A stretch of 53,893 nt of DNA from Clostridiaceae bacterium (GTDB taxonomy: Bacteria; Bacillota; Clostridia; Lachnospirales; Lachnospiraceae): NCBI GenBank assembly GCA_902362865.1, contig CABIYE010000014.1, positions 16,820 through 70,712 of the forward strand, read 5' to 3'. A program made the translations under genes and the position numbers. Below are positions 43,107 through 50,677 of this stretch, in pieces. Positions within the stretch are counted from its first letter, which is position 1. The number at the start of each line of letters is the position of its first letter. The notes under the pieces were generated by a model. That model was not told where the DNA came from, made no database searches, and saw only the letters and a program-made list of their open reading frames with translations.

Positions 43107-43766
43107 ATGAACTTCGAAAATTATTTTCCACTATGGAATGACTTAAACATAGCACAGAAAAAACTAATTTCAGACAATTTAATCACACAGAATGTAAAAA
43201 AAGGAACGATCATTCACAATGGAAACCTGGACTGTACTGGGTTATTACTGGTTAAATCCGGGCAGCTTCGGACCTACATACTTTCAAATGAAGGACGAGA
43301 GATTACACTTTACCGTCTGTTCGATATGGATATGTGTCTTTTATCCGCCTCATGTATCATACGATCCATTCAATTTGAAGTAACCATTGAAGCAGAAAAA
43401 GATACTGACCTTTGGATCATCCCTGCTGAAATCTATAAGGGCATCATGAAAGAATCCGCTCCTGTCGCAAACTATACCAATGAGTTAATGGCTACCCGTT
43501 TTTCTGATGTCATGTGGCTGATTGAACAGATTATGTGGAAGAGTTTGGATAAGCGTGTTGCTTCATTTCTTTTAGAAGAAACATCCATTGAAGGAACAAA
43601 TGAACTGAAAATCACTCACGAAACTATCGCAAACCATCTTGGTTCCCACAGGGAAGTTATCACTCGAATGCTTCGATACTTTCAAGGCGAAGGACTCGTC
43701 AGACTCTCTCGCGGCAAAATAACAATCCTTGATTCGAAAAGACTGGAAACACTACAAAGATCATAA
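43107..43766 (+). CDS. Crp/Fnr-family regulator
   Basis: A 219-residue regulator with a cyclic-nucleotide-binding-like sensor domain (about residues 10-130) and a Crp-type helix-turn-helix (ITHETIANHLGSHREVITRML, then FQGEGLVRLSRGKI). The ATG at 43107 has AAAGGAG upstream. It lacks the N-terminal Cys cluster of Fe-S Fnr, so it is not a classical oxygen sensor. It converges on the CoA-disulfide reductase gene, and similar regulators often control such sulfane-sulfur genes. Confidence 0.9.
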   Translation: MNFENYFPLWNDLNIAQKKLISDNLITQNVKKGTIIHNGNLDCTGLLLVKSGQLRTYILSNEGREITLYRLFDMDMCLLSASCIIRSIQFEVTIEAEKDTDLWIIPAEIYKGIMKESAPVANYTNELMATRFSDVMWLIEQIMWKSLDKRVASFLLEETSIEGTNELKITHETIANHLGSHREVITRMLRYFQGEGLVRLSRGKITILDSKRLETLQRS

Positions 43767-43784
43767 AACGTTTTTTTCTCTAAA

Positions 43785-43841
43785 GAATCCTCCATTTATC
43801 AGAATTATGAAAGTCATTCTAATAAATGGGGGATCTTTTTA
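43785..43841. terminator. Long hairpin terminator between convergent genes
   Basis: TCCTCCATTTAT pairs with ATAAATGGGGGA, with further pairing toward the loop, followed by TCTTTTTATAC on the plus strand. It separates the Crp/Fnr gene from the convergent reductase. Confidence 0.8.
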
Positions 43842-43877
43842 TACTACAATCAAACTATAAAAATATTTTATTTATTT

Positions 43878-45569
43878 CTAATAATCCATACCACATGCAT
43901 ATGATCTTTCAATCAGTGCATGGTCATTAGCCACTGCATCATAAAAGCGGAATCCACCTGAAAAGTTGTATGTTTCATATCCATTTCCTTCCAAAATACG
44001 GCTTGCAATATAACTGCGTAGCCCACTCTGGCATATCAGGTAAACAGGCTTTCCCTTCTCAATTTCATTGATACGTTCCCTTAGTTCATCTACAGGAATG
44101 TTTTTGAATCCATCCATATGCCCCCTGTTAAATTCACCTACAGTTCTCACATCCAGCAACACAACACTTTTATCTCTAGAAATCTTATCCATATCTTCCA
44201 GATGCCATTGTTTTAAGGTACCTTTTGCTATATTGTCTATCATGAATCCTGCCATATTTACAGGATCTTTGGCAGAGGAATAAGGCGGTGCATATGCGAG
44301 ATCCAAATCCTTCAGCTGGGTTGCCTTCAGCCCTGCATGAATTGCTGTTGCCAGCACATCAATACGTTTATCAACTCCTTCATATCCAATAATCTGAGCG
44401 CCAAGCAAACGATAGGTCTCTTTTTCAAAAACCACCTTCATGGTCATCACTTTTCCACCAGGATAGTAACCGGCATGACTCATAGGAGAAAGAATTACTG
44501 TATCTACCTCTAATCCTGACTTTTTGGCATTGGTTTCATTGATACCTGTAGTAGCTGCTGTCATATCAAATACTTTGATAACGGAGCTTCCCTGACTGCC
44601 CAGGTAACGACTATCACCGCCACAAATATTATCAGCGATGATTCTGCCCTGTTTATTGGCTGGTCCTGCCAAAGAAATCAGCGCATCATTACCCGTAACA
44701 TAATGTTTTACCTGAACTGCATCACCTGCAGCATAAATATCCGGTACAGAGGTTTCCATTCTGTCATTCACTACAATACTTTCCTTGATGCCAAGTTCCA
44801 GGCCGGCTTCTTTTGCTAATACTGTGTCTGGTGTGACTCCGATTGCCAGAACTACCATATCAGCCTGAAGGGATGGATTATCTTTCAACAGGACCTCCAC
44901 TCCGTTGTCTTTTTCTTTAAATCCTTCTACTGTATAGCCCAGTACCAGTTTTATCCCATGCTTTCTCATTTCATTATGGATCATGGATGCCATATCCAGG
45001 TCAAAAGGGTTCATCAGCTGCTTAGGCCTCTGGACAATCGTAACATCCATGCCAAGCCCCCTCAAATTTTCAGCCAGTTCCAGACCAATAAAACCGCCCC
45101 CTGCCAATACAGCCGATTTTGGATGATTCTTATTTATATATTCCTTTATCCGAAAAGTGTCTTCTACAGTACGAAGTGTAAAAAGTTTATCAATACCTAC
45201 TCCGGGAAGTCTCGGCTGTGTTGGCTTTGCACCTGGAGAGAGGATCAGCTTATCATAGTTTTCTTCAAATATCTCACCATTCTCTAAATTTTTCACTGAA
45301 ACCGTTTTACGTTCCGGATGTATGGAGATAACTTCATGATGAATTTTCATGTTAATACGGAAGCGTTTAAAAAAACTCTCTGGTGTCTGTAGTGTAAGTT
45401 CTTCCGGGTCTGTGATCACGTCTCCAATATAATATGGAAGTCCACAATTTGCATAGGATATGTATCCGGATCTTTCAAACACAGTAATTTCAGCATGTTC
45501 ATTCAGTCTGCGTATTCTTGCTGCAGCTGTAGCTCCTCCGGCTACACCTCCTACAATTATTACCTTCAT
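43878..45569 (-). CDS. CoA-disulfide reductase with C-terminal rhodanese domain
   Basis: A 563-residue flavoprotein. The N-terminal part is a pyridine-nucleotide disulfide oxidoreductase (FAD site IIVGGVAGGATAAARI, active-site Cys42 in SYANCGLPYY, a second nucleotide site near GGGFIGLELAE). The C-terminal 100 residues are a rhodanese with CQSGLRS (Cys513). Such CoADR-RHD proteins reduce CoA disulfides, persulfides and polysulfides with NAD(P)H. The start directly follows a short rhodanese gene, forming a sulfur/thiol redox operon with thioredoxin upstream. Confidence 0.93.
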   Translation of the reverse strand: MKVIIVGGVAGGATAAARIRRLNEHAEITVFERSGYISYANCGLPYYIGDVITDPEELTLQTPESFFKRFRINMKIHHEVISIHPERKTVSVKNLENGEIFEENYDKLILSPGAKPTQPRLPGVGIDKLFTLRTVEDTFRIKEYINKNHPKSAVLAGGGFIGLELAENLRGLGMDVTIVQRPKQLMNPFDLDMASMIHNEMRKHGIKLVLGYTVEGFKEKDNGVEVLLKDNPSLQADMVVLAIGVTPDTVLAKEAGLELGIKESIVVNDRMETSVPDIYAAGDAVQVKHYVTGNDALISLAGPANKQGRIIADNICGGDSRYLGSQGSSVIKVFDMTAATTGINETNAKKSGLEVDTVILSPMSHAGYYPGGKVMTMKVVFEKETYRLLGAQIIGYEGVDKRIDVLATAIHAGLKATQLKDLDLAYAPPYSSAKDPVNMAGFMIDNIAKGTLKQWHLEDMDKISRDKSVVLLDVRTVGEFNRGHMDGFKNIPVDELRERINEIEKGKPVYLICQSGLRSYIASRILEGNGYETYNFSGGFRFYDAVANDHALIERSYACGMDY

Positions 45570-45570
45570 C

Positions 45571-45891
45571 TTATTTTTCCACCTTTCCTGAGTAAGCTAC
45601 AATGCCACCGATATTATTTACTTTAGAATATCCCATTCGTTGCAGTATCCCAGTTGCCTGGCGGCTTCGTGAACCGGAATAACAGTATACAAACAGTGGA
45701 ATATCCTTATTCTTCGCTACAGAAGCAATATTGTCAAGTTGCTGCAACGGCACATTTTTACTTTCTGGTATATGTCCTTCCTGATATTCCTGCGGTGTAC
45801 GTACATCCAGCAGAACTGCATCATCAGTCCTTTTATATTCTTCTATGCCTTGATTAATATTCGACTGTTTAAAGAGATCGAAAAATCCCAT
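45571..45891 (-). CDS. Single-domain rhodanese-like sulfurtransferase
   Basis: A 106-residue protein with DAVLLDVRTPQEYQEGHIP and the active-site loop YCYSGSRSRQ (Cys70). It would carry sulfane sulfur for, or from, the adjacent CoA-disulfide reductase. The ATG at 45891 is preferred over a GTG two codons earlier because the GGGGGG site is then better spaced. It lies 12 bases after thioredoxin and 1 base before the reductase. Confidence 0.93.
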   Translation of the reverse strand: MGFFDLFKQSNINQGIEEYKRTDDAVLLDVRTPQEYQEGHIPESKNVPLQQLDNIASVAKNKDIPLFVYCYSGSRSRQATGILQRMGYSKVNNIGGIVAYSGKVEK

Positions 45892-45903
45892 TAGCACACC
45901 CCC

Positions 45904-46209
45904 CTAAAGCATTTCTAAAATCGCATTCTTAGGTCTCGCACCTGAAACCTGCTGTACAATCTTCCCATTCTTCATAACCACTAAAGTTGGAATGCTCATA
46001 ATACTGAACTTATTTGCCAGTTCAGGCTCTTCATCTACATTAATCTTTCCAACTTTAATATCTCTACGCTCACTTGCAATCTCCTCTACAATAGGTACTA
46101 CCATACGGCAAGGCGCACACCAAGATGCCCAAAAATCTAAAAGAACGGGTTTATCGGAATTCAGTACTTCGTTCTGAAAATTATTTTTATTGATATTAAT
46201 AGCAGACAT
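45904..46209 (-). CDS. trxA: Thioredoxin
   Basis: A 101-residue thioredoxin with the active site WASWCAPCRM (Cys31, Cys34), cis-Pro in MSIPTLVVMKNG and normal family length. It has AAGGAGG upstream. It heads the three-gene run with rhodanese and CoA-disulfide reductase, suggesting that the operon handles thiol and persulfide balance. No thioredoxin reductase is present here. Confidence 0.95.
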   Translation of the reverse strand: MSAININKNNFQNEVLNSDKPVLLDFWASWCAPCRMVVPIVEEIASERRDIKVGKINVDEEPELANKFSIMSIPTLVVMKNGKIVQQVSGARPKNAILEML

Positions 46210-46301
46210 TTTACAGTCCTCCTTATCTTTTTCTTTTTGTAGATTTATTATAGTCTTAATTTCATTTATTTTCCGTGATTACATCACCATACCTCATTAA
46301 C

Positions 46302-47048
46302 TTAACTTCTTGCCATACCATCTACACTTAATATAACACCTGTAATGTAACTCGCCTCATCTGAAGCAAGAAACACAAACGCATTGGCAATATCTTCTGG
46401 CTGTCCAAGACGACGCAATGGAATTCTTTCAATCATAGGTTCGATAACTTCCTTTGGCACGGCCTTCATCATATCAGTTTCTGTAATTCCAGGTGCAACA
46501 GCATTAACACGAATACCTTTAGGTCCTAGTTCTCTTGCTAATGATACAGTCAATCCGTTTACTGCAAACTTCGATGCCGGATAAGCAAACCCACTTGGCT
46601 GTCCCGAAATACTCACCATGGAAGAAGTTGAGAGAATGACCCCCTTGCCTCTTGCCACCATACATTCTGCTGCTACACGAGTAGTATTAAATACTCCTTT
46701 TACATTTAGATCCATGACTTTATCAAAAGTCTCCTCTGTATAATCCATAAATGAGGTGTTTTCTGAAATCCCTGCATTATTTACCAGTATGTCGACACAT
46801 CCATATTTTTCAGTTGCCTCTTTAAAAGCCTTTCTGACAGACTCCATGCTTGCTAGATTTGGACTAATTCCAGCAACTATTGCATTGGGATATTTTTCTT
46901 TTAATTTATCTACAGCAACATCTGCCGATTCCTGTGAACTTGCTGCCAACACAACTGAAGCACCTTCCTTCAAGAATTTATCAGCTGTAGCAAATCCTAT
47001 ACCACGGCTTCCACCAGTAATGATTGCAACTTTATCTTTTAATCTCAT
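46302..47048 (-). CDS. Short-chain dehydrogenase/reductase (FabG-like)
   Basis: A 248-residue classical SDR: the cofactor motif TGGSRGIG (residues 11-18), NNAG (90-93), the catalytic Ser near 142 and Tyr156/Lys160 in YPASK. The Arg in the glycine-rich loop fits NADP(H). The family ranges from 3-oxoacyl-ACP reductases to sugar and steroid dehydrogenases, and the substrate cannot be fixed. It has its own upstream region and does not overlap the thioredoxin operon. Confidence 0.9.
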   Translation of the reverse strand: MRLKDKVAIITGGSRGIGFATADKFLKEGASVVLAASSQESADVAVDKLKEKYPNAIVAGISPNLASMESVRKAFKEATEKYGCVDILVNNAGISENTSFMDYTEETFDKVMDLNVKGVFNTTRVAAECMVARGKGVILSTSSMVSISGQPSGFAYPASKFAVNGLTVSLARELGPKGIRVNAVAPGITETDMMKAVPKEVIEPMIERIPLRRLGQPEDIANAFVFLASDEASYITGVILSVDGMARS

Positions 47049-47135
47049 TTAGACTACCTCCTTACTTTGTTTGTAGTTACATTATAAGCAAAAGGTAAAC
47101 CATTTTCTGTGATATCATCACAAACTATCGCAATA

Positions 47136-47168
47136 AAAAACCCTGTTGCTCACACGCACCAGGGTTTT
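47136..47168 (-). terminator. Terminator of rubredoxin copy 2
   Basis: AAAACCCTG and CAGGGTTTTT flank a short loop. Read on the minus strand it ends in a U-run just after the rubredoxin stop. Confidence 0.8.
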
Positions 47169-47201
47169 TGTTTATCTATCCGTATTTAAATAATCAGAAT
47201 T

Positions 47202-47360
47202 TTATTCAACTTCTGAAAACTGATCTTTTCCAACATTACATAATGGGCATTCAAAATCTTCTGGAACGTCCTCCCACTTTGTTCCTGGTGCAATACCACC
47301 TTCAGGATAACCTTCCTCTTCATCATATTCCCATCCGCAAACGTCACATACATATTTCAT
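47202..47360 (-). CDS. Rubredoxin, copy 2
   Basis: 52 residues, identical in protein sequence to copy 1, with Cys pairs in CDVCGWEY and CPLCNVG. The ATG at 47360 is chosen because the frame upstream (to 47399) has no ribosome binding site, while GGAGGAACAAAC precedes this ATG. It is the last gene of the perR-fusion-desulfoferrodoxin-rubredoxin run and is the natural electron donor to those two enzymes. Confidence 0.95.
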   Translation of the reverse strand: MKYVCDVCGWEYDEEEGYPEGGIAPGTKWEDVPEDFECPLCNVGKDQFSEVE

Positions 47361-47451
47361 TAGTTTGTTCCTCCTTATAAATATATTAATACACAGCATA
47401 TATTACTGTTGTATTTGTGTTGTTCTGTAACCTTAATATGTATAAATGCTT

Positions 47452-47826
47452 TTAGCATTTCCATAATCCATGCAGGTTACAATATGCATATACCTCTTCT
47501 ACCTGTTCACCATCGCAAAGACAAAGATCTGCTACCGGCTCCTGCCCTGGATTTAACTGTTTTCTGTATATTCCCTGGTTTGTATTTAATGTAATCCACT
47601 CAATGAAATGCTCTTCAAGCATTGGATGTTTTGTCTCTCCGACCACGACATGAACATGACTGCCTTCTATCGTATATACAGGTACATGCTTCTCGACAGC
47701 AGCATCTGTCACTCCGGCTTTTAATTCCTGCATAGGTTCTCCGCAACAAATTACAGGTACACCCTTATCCTTTACCTTTTCAACAATGTTTCCACAATGC
47801 TTACAAATATAATACCTTACTTCCAT
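47452..47826 (-). CDS. dfx: Desulfoferrodoxin (superoxide reductase)
   Basis: A 124-residue two-centre protein. An N-terminal desulforedoxin domain (CKHCGN, then CCGEPM) binds Fe(Cys)4. The C-terminal domain carries the catalytic Fe(His)4Cys ligands (VEKHVPVY, GSHVHV, ETKHPM, CNLHGLW). It reduces superoxide to peroxide without making oxygen, with electrons from rubredoxin. The ATG at 47826 follows GGAGAAAAAGGC. It lies 46 bases after the flavin reductase/rubrerythrin fusion. Confidence 0.96.
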   Translation of the reverse strand: MEVRYYICKHCGNIVEKVKDKGVPVICCGEPMQELKAGVTDAAVEKHVPVYTIEGSHVHVVVGETKHPMLEEHFIEWITLNTNQGIYRKQLNPGQEPVADLCLCDGEQVEEVYAYCNLHGLWKC

Positions 47827-47872
47827 GCCTTTTTCTCCTTCCATGTGTAAAATTTATAATTCAATTGTCTCC

Positions 47873-49054
47873 TTAATAATTCTCTTCATGTACTTCAAAA
47901 TAGCTCTGTGGATGATTACATACCGGACATACTTCAGGCGCCTTAGTTCCTACCACAATATGTCCACAGTTACGGCATTCCCATACCTTAACTTCGCTCT
48001 TTTCAAATACCTGTGAAGTTTCAATATTCTTAAGAAGTGCACGATATCTTTCCTCATGGTGCTTCTCAATCTCACCTACTGCCCTGAATTTTGCTGCAAG
48101 CTCAGGGAATCCTTCTTCCTCAGCCGTTTTAGCAAAGCCATCATACATATCTGTCCACTCATAATTTTCGCCTTCTGCCGCTGCCACCAGGTTTGCCTTT
48201 GTATCACCAATTCCTGCTAATTCCTTGAACCACATCTTTGCATGTTCTTTCTCATTATCTGCAGTCTTTAAAAACAATGCTGACATCTGCTCGTAACCTT
48301 CCTTTTTCGCTACAGAAGCAAAATATGTATACTTATTTCTTGCCTGTGATTCCCCTGCAAATGCCTCCTGTAAATTCTTCTCTGTCTGTGTTCCTGCATA
48401 TTTGTTTGCTGCCATCTCTTTTACCTCCGTTTTCTTTACTACTTTTTCAAAATCTGATGCCGGGTGCTTGCACAAAGGACATATAAAGTCATCTGGTAAT
48501 TCCTCGCCTACATATTCATATCCGCAAATTCTGCAACGCCATATTGTCTGACTGTCCTCTGTTTTTCCAACCTCCTGTGGCTTAGGCTTAATATTATTCT
48601 GATAATAATCATATGTTACTGAAGGAACATTGCTTAAAACTTCCATATCGGTTATCTCACCGATAAACATCGTATGTGAACCCAAGTCCTCTGTTTTAGT
48701 AACTGTCACAGAAATGTATGCATTTGTACCTTCTGTAATATAATAAATACCATTTGTGCCCCTGGCACACTGCTCAAAGGCTTCAAACTTATTAGTATCT
48801 CTTCCTGATTGGAAGCCAAAATGTTTGAACAATTCAAATTGTGCCTTCTGACTTAAGACTGATACAGTAAATTTTCCGGTTCTTTGAATCATATCATGCG
48901 TATAATTTGCCTTATTTACACAGATACTTAACTGGTTTGGTTCCGAAGCTGCCTGAATAGCTGTATTAATGATACATCCGTTATCTTTTTCTGCTTCTTT
49001 AGCGGTCAATATAAACAGTCCATAACTCAACTTATACATTGCTTTCCTATCCAT
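47873..49054 (-). CDS. Flavin reductase-rubredoxin-rubrerythrin-rubredoxin fusion
   Basis: A 393-residue protein with four parts: flavin reductase-like FMN domain (about 1-155), rubredoxin (172-203, CRICGYEY ... CPLCKHP), rubrerythrin di-iron four-helix domain (214-345, [33 protein letters not shown]) and C-terminal rubredoxin (357-388, CRNCGH ... CPVCNHP). It joins the high-molecular-weight rubredoxin of acetogens with rubrerythrin, so NAD(P)H electrons could reach the di-iron site within one chain and reduce peroxide. A ribosome binding site (GGAGG at 48424-48428) and ATG at 48415 lie at the junction. The gene overlaps perR by 8 bases. Confidence 0.93.
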   Translation of the reverse strand: MDRKAMYKLSYGLFILTAKEAEKDNGCIINTAIQAASEPNQLSICVNKANYTHDMIQRTGKFTVSVLSQKAQFELFKHFGFQSGRDTNKFEAFEQCARGTNGIYYITEGTNAYISVTVTKTEDLGSHTMFIGEITDMEVLSNVPSVTYDYYQNNIKPKPQEVGKTEDSQTIWRCRICGYEYVGEELPDDFICPLCKHPASDFEKVVKKTEVKEMAANKYAGTQTEKNLQEAFAGESQARNKYTYFASVAKKEGYEQMSALFLKTADNEKEHAKMWFKELAGIGDTKANLVAAAEGENYEWTDMYDGFAKTAEEEGFPELAAKFRAVGEIEKHHEERYRALLKNIETSQVFEKSEVKVWECRNCGHIVVGTKAPEVCPVCNHPQSYFEVHEENY

Positions 49055-49454
49055 GCTGTTCCTCCTTTACCTTCTCCCTGCATTTCGGGCAAATGCCTTT
49101 AAATGAAATATCATAATCCACAAATTCAATTCCATGAGTGTTATGAATTCTTTCCAGCAAATCCGGTATTTGATCCATATCCACATCAAAAATTTCACCG
49201 CACTTTATACATCTTACATGGTAATGATTTTTCAATATAAAATCAAATCGGTTCGGTCCATCCGGAACTTCAACCTTTCTTAATGCACCTTCCTCTACCA
49301 ATATATCAAGATTTCTATATACAGTTCCTTTCCCAATTGTTGGATATGCTTCTTTTATAAATTCATACACTTCATTTGCCGTAACGTGTCTTCTCATTTC
49401 GTATACGGTATTTCTTACAAGATCTTTTTGAATGGTATTTCTTCTACTTGTCAT
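49047..49454 (-). CDS. perR: PerR/Fur-family peroxide regulator
   Basis: A 135-residue Fur-family repressor with a winged helix ([20 protein letters not shown]) and [14 protein letters not shown], which resembles PerR more than Fur or Zur. Two structural zinc motifs are present (CIKCGE, CPKCRE). It would repress the redox genes until Fe-dependent oxidation by peroxide. It is the first gene of the operon and probably controls itself through the palindromes at 49462-49544. The ATG at 49454 has AGGAGG upstream. Confidence 0.92.
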   Translation of the reverse strand: MTSRRNTIQKDLVRNTVYEMRRHVTANEVYEFIKEAYPTIGKGTVYRNLDILVEEGALRKVEVPDGPNRFDFILKNHYHVRCIKCGEIFDVDMDQIPDLLERIHNTHGIEFVDYDISFKGICPKCREKVKEEQHG

Positions 49455-49461
49455 TCGTCCT

Positions 49462-49544
49462 CCTTATTAGGATTAGTTCTTAATAAGGATTATATACCAC
49501 TATTATCCTGTTGTCAATAAAAATAGTAATAGTTCTCATTATTA
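49462..49544 (-). promoter_or_regulatory. perR promoter with two candidate operators
   Basis: On the minus strand TTGACA (49512-49517), a 17-bp spacer and TATAAT (49489-49494) form a near-consensus promoter. An inverted repeat CCTTATTA/TAATAAGG (49462-49469/49481-49488) follows the -10, and TAATAG...TTATTA (49527-49544) precedes the -35. Both are plausible PerR-type AT-rich boxes. Confidence 0.7.
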
Positions 49545-50294
49545 TTATTTTATTTTGCGTTCAAATACATATTCTGAATCTGAAGATAAATCCGGCCTAA
49601 ACGAATATCCGAGTCTGTCAAATTTCTGAATTTCCACCGGATTTTCAATATTATTTTCCGCTATGAATCTGACCATTTCACCACGAGCCATCTTGGCATA
49701 GGTACCTTTTGTTACAAATTTATCTCCGGATAACTCACAAAATACAATCGTAATATATCTGTCCTGTGGTGTCAGATACTTTTCTATACATTTTGAGTAT
49801 TCTTTTGATGCAAGATTAATGATAATCCTACTGTCATCGATTACTGAGCGGTATAACAATTCTCCCCAGTACTCATACAGATTTTTTGCATCTCCAATTC
49901 CAACCTTTGTCTGCATTTCAAGACGATAAGGAGTCACACCATCCATTGGTTTTAAAATGCCATAAAACGCAGACAAGATTCTTAAATGATTTTGCAAATA
50001 CTCAAACTGCTGGATTTCAAACACAGATGGTGCCATATATTGAAATGCAATCCCTTCATATGCTAAAACAGCCGGAGTAAGCCTGTTATAAAGATCCATA
50101 TTTTCCAATCTGTTAAAGTTCTGCTCTGCAATCTTGTCATTACATTTCCATATAGCTTTCAATTCTTCTTTTGATTTGCTTTTCATCCAGTTTAATACTT
50201 CTGCTGTCTTATCAATATAGACAGGCAGTTCAACCGGTGCTAAGTTATCGGTATCTACAATCATCTTTTTTGCAGGTGATAAAATAATCTTCAT
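49545..50294 (-). CDS. yaaA: YaaA/UPF0246 peroxide-stress protein
   Basis: A 249-residue protein with the family start IILSPAKKM and the conserved AYEGIAFQYM, LRILSAFYGILKP and GTYAKMARGEMVRF. YaaA lowers free iron and limits Fenton damage during peroxide stress; it has a DNA-binding-like fold. The ATG overlaps the stop of the upstream peroxiredoxin gene by one base, so the two were one operon before the truncation described there. Confidence 0.93.
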   Translation of the reverse strand: MKIILSPAKKMIVDTDNLAPVELPVYIDKTAEVLNWMKSKSKEELKAIWKCNDKIAEQNFNRLENMDLYNRLTPAVLAYEGIAFQYMAPSVFEIQQFEYLQNHLRILSAFYGILKPMDGVTPYRLEMQTKVGIGDAKNLYEYWGELLYRSVIDDSRIIINLASKEYSKCIEKYLTPQDRYITIVFCELSGDKFVTKGTYAKMARGEMVRFIAENNIENPVEIQKFDRLGYSFRPDLSSDSEYVFERKIK

Positions 50295-50677
50295 TATGCC
50301 AATTCCTTAAGCATATTTTCAGGATCATCTGCCGCCTTGACTTTATCATTTGCCTTTATAATGATTCCCTGCTCATCAATAAGATATGTAGTTCTTACTA
50401 CACCCATAGATACTTTTCCATAATTTTTCTTTTCTTTCCAGACATCATATGCTTCAATAACTTTACGCTCCGGATCTGCTAATAGCGTAAATGCCAGTCC
50501 GTATTTTTCTTCAAATCTCTTGTGAGACGCTACAGAGTCCTTGCTTACTCCGAGAATAACAGCTCCCTTCTCAGTAAACTGTGGATAACGCTCAGAAAAG
50601 CCACATGCCTGCTTCGTACATCCTGGTGTATTATCCTTTGGATAAAAATATAAAATTATTTTTTCACGTAAAAACAC
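50294..50677 (-). pseudogene. bcp: Bcp-type peroxiredoxin, 5' end lost
   Basis: 127 codons match thioredoxin-dependent peroxiredoxins of the Bcp/AhpC-TSA family (ILYFYPKDNTPGCTKQACGF with the peroxidatic Cys). The usual first 25 residues or so are missing: similarity begins at REKIIL, and the bases upstream belong to a Tn916-like element end. A TTG or similar codon could still start a protein, but the fold would lack its first strand. It probably lost its promoter too, which would also affect yaaA. Confidence 0.85.

Larger units (their letters stand above)
47112..47418 (-). repeat. Direct repeat carrying rubredoxin, copy 2
   Basis: The counterpart of 41490-41790; together they bracket the LysR, Crp/Fnr, sulfur-redox and SDR genes in direct orientation. 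The edges are approximate. Confidence 0.8.
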
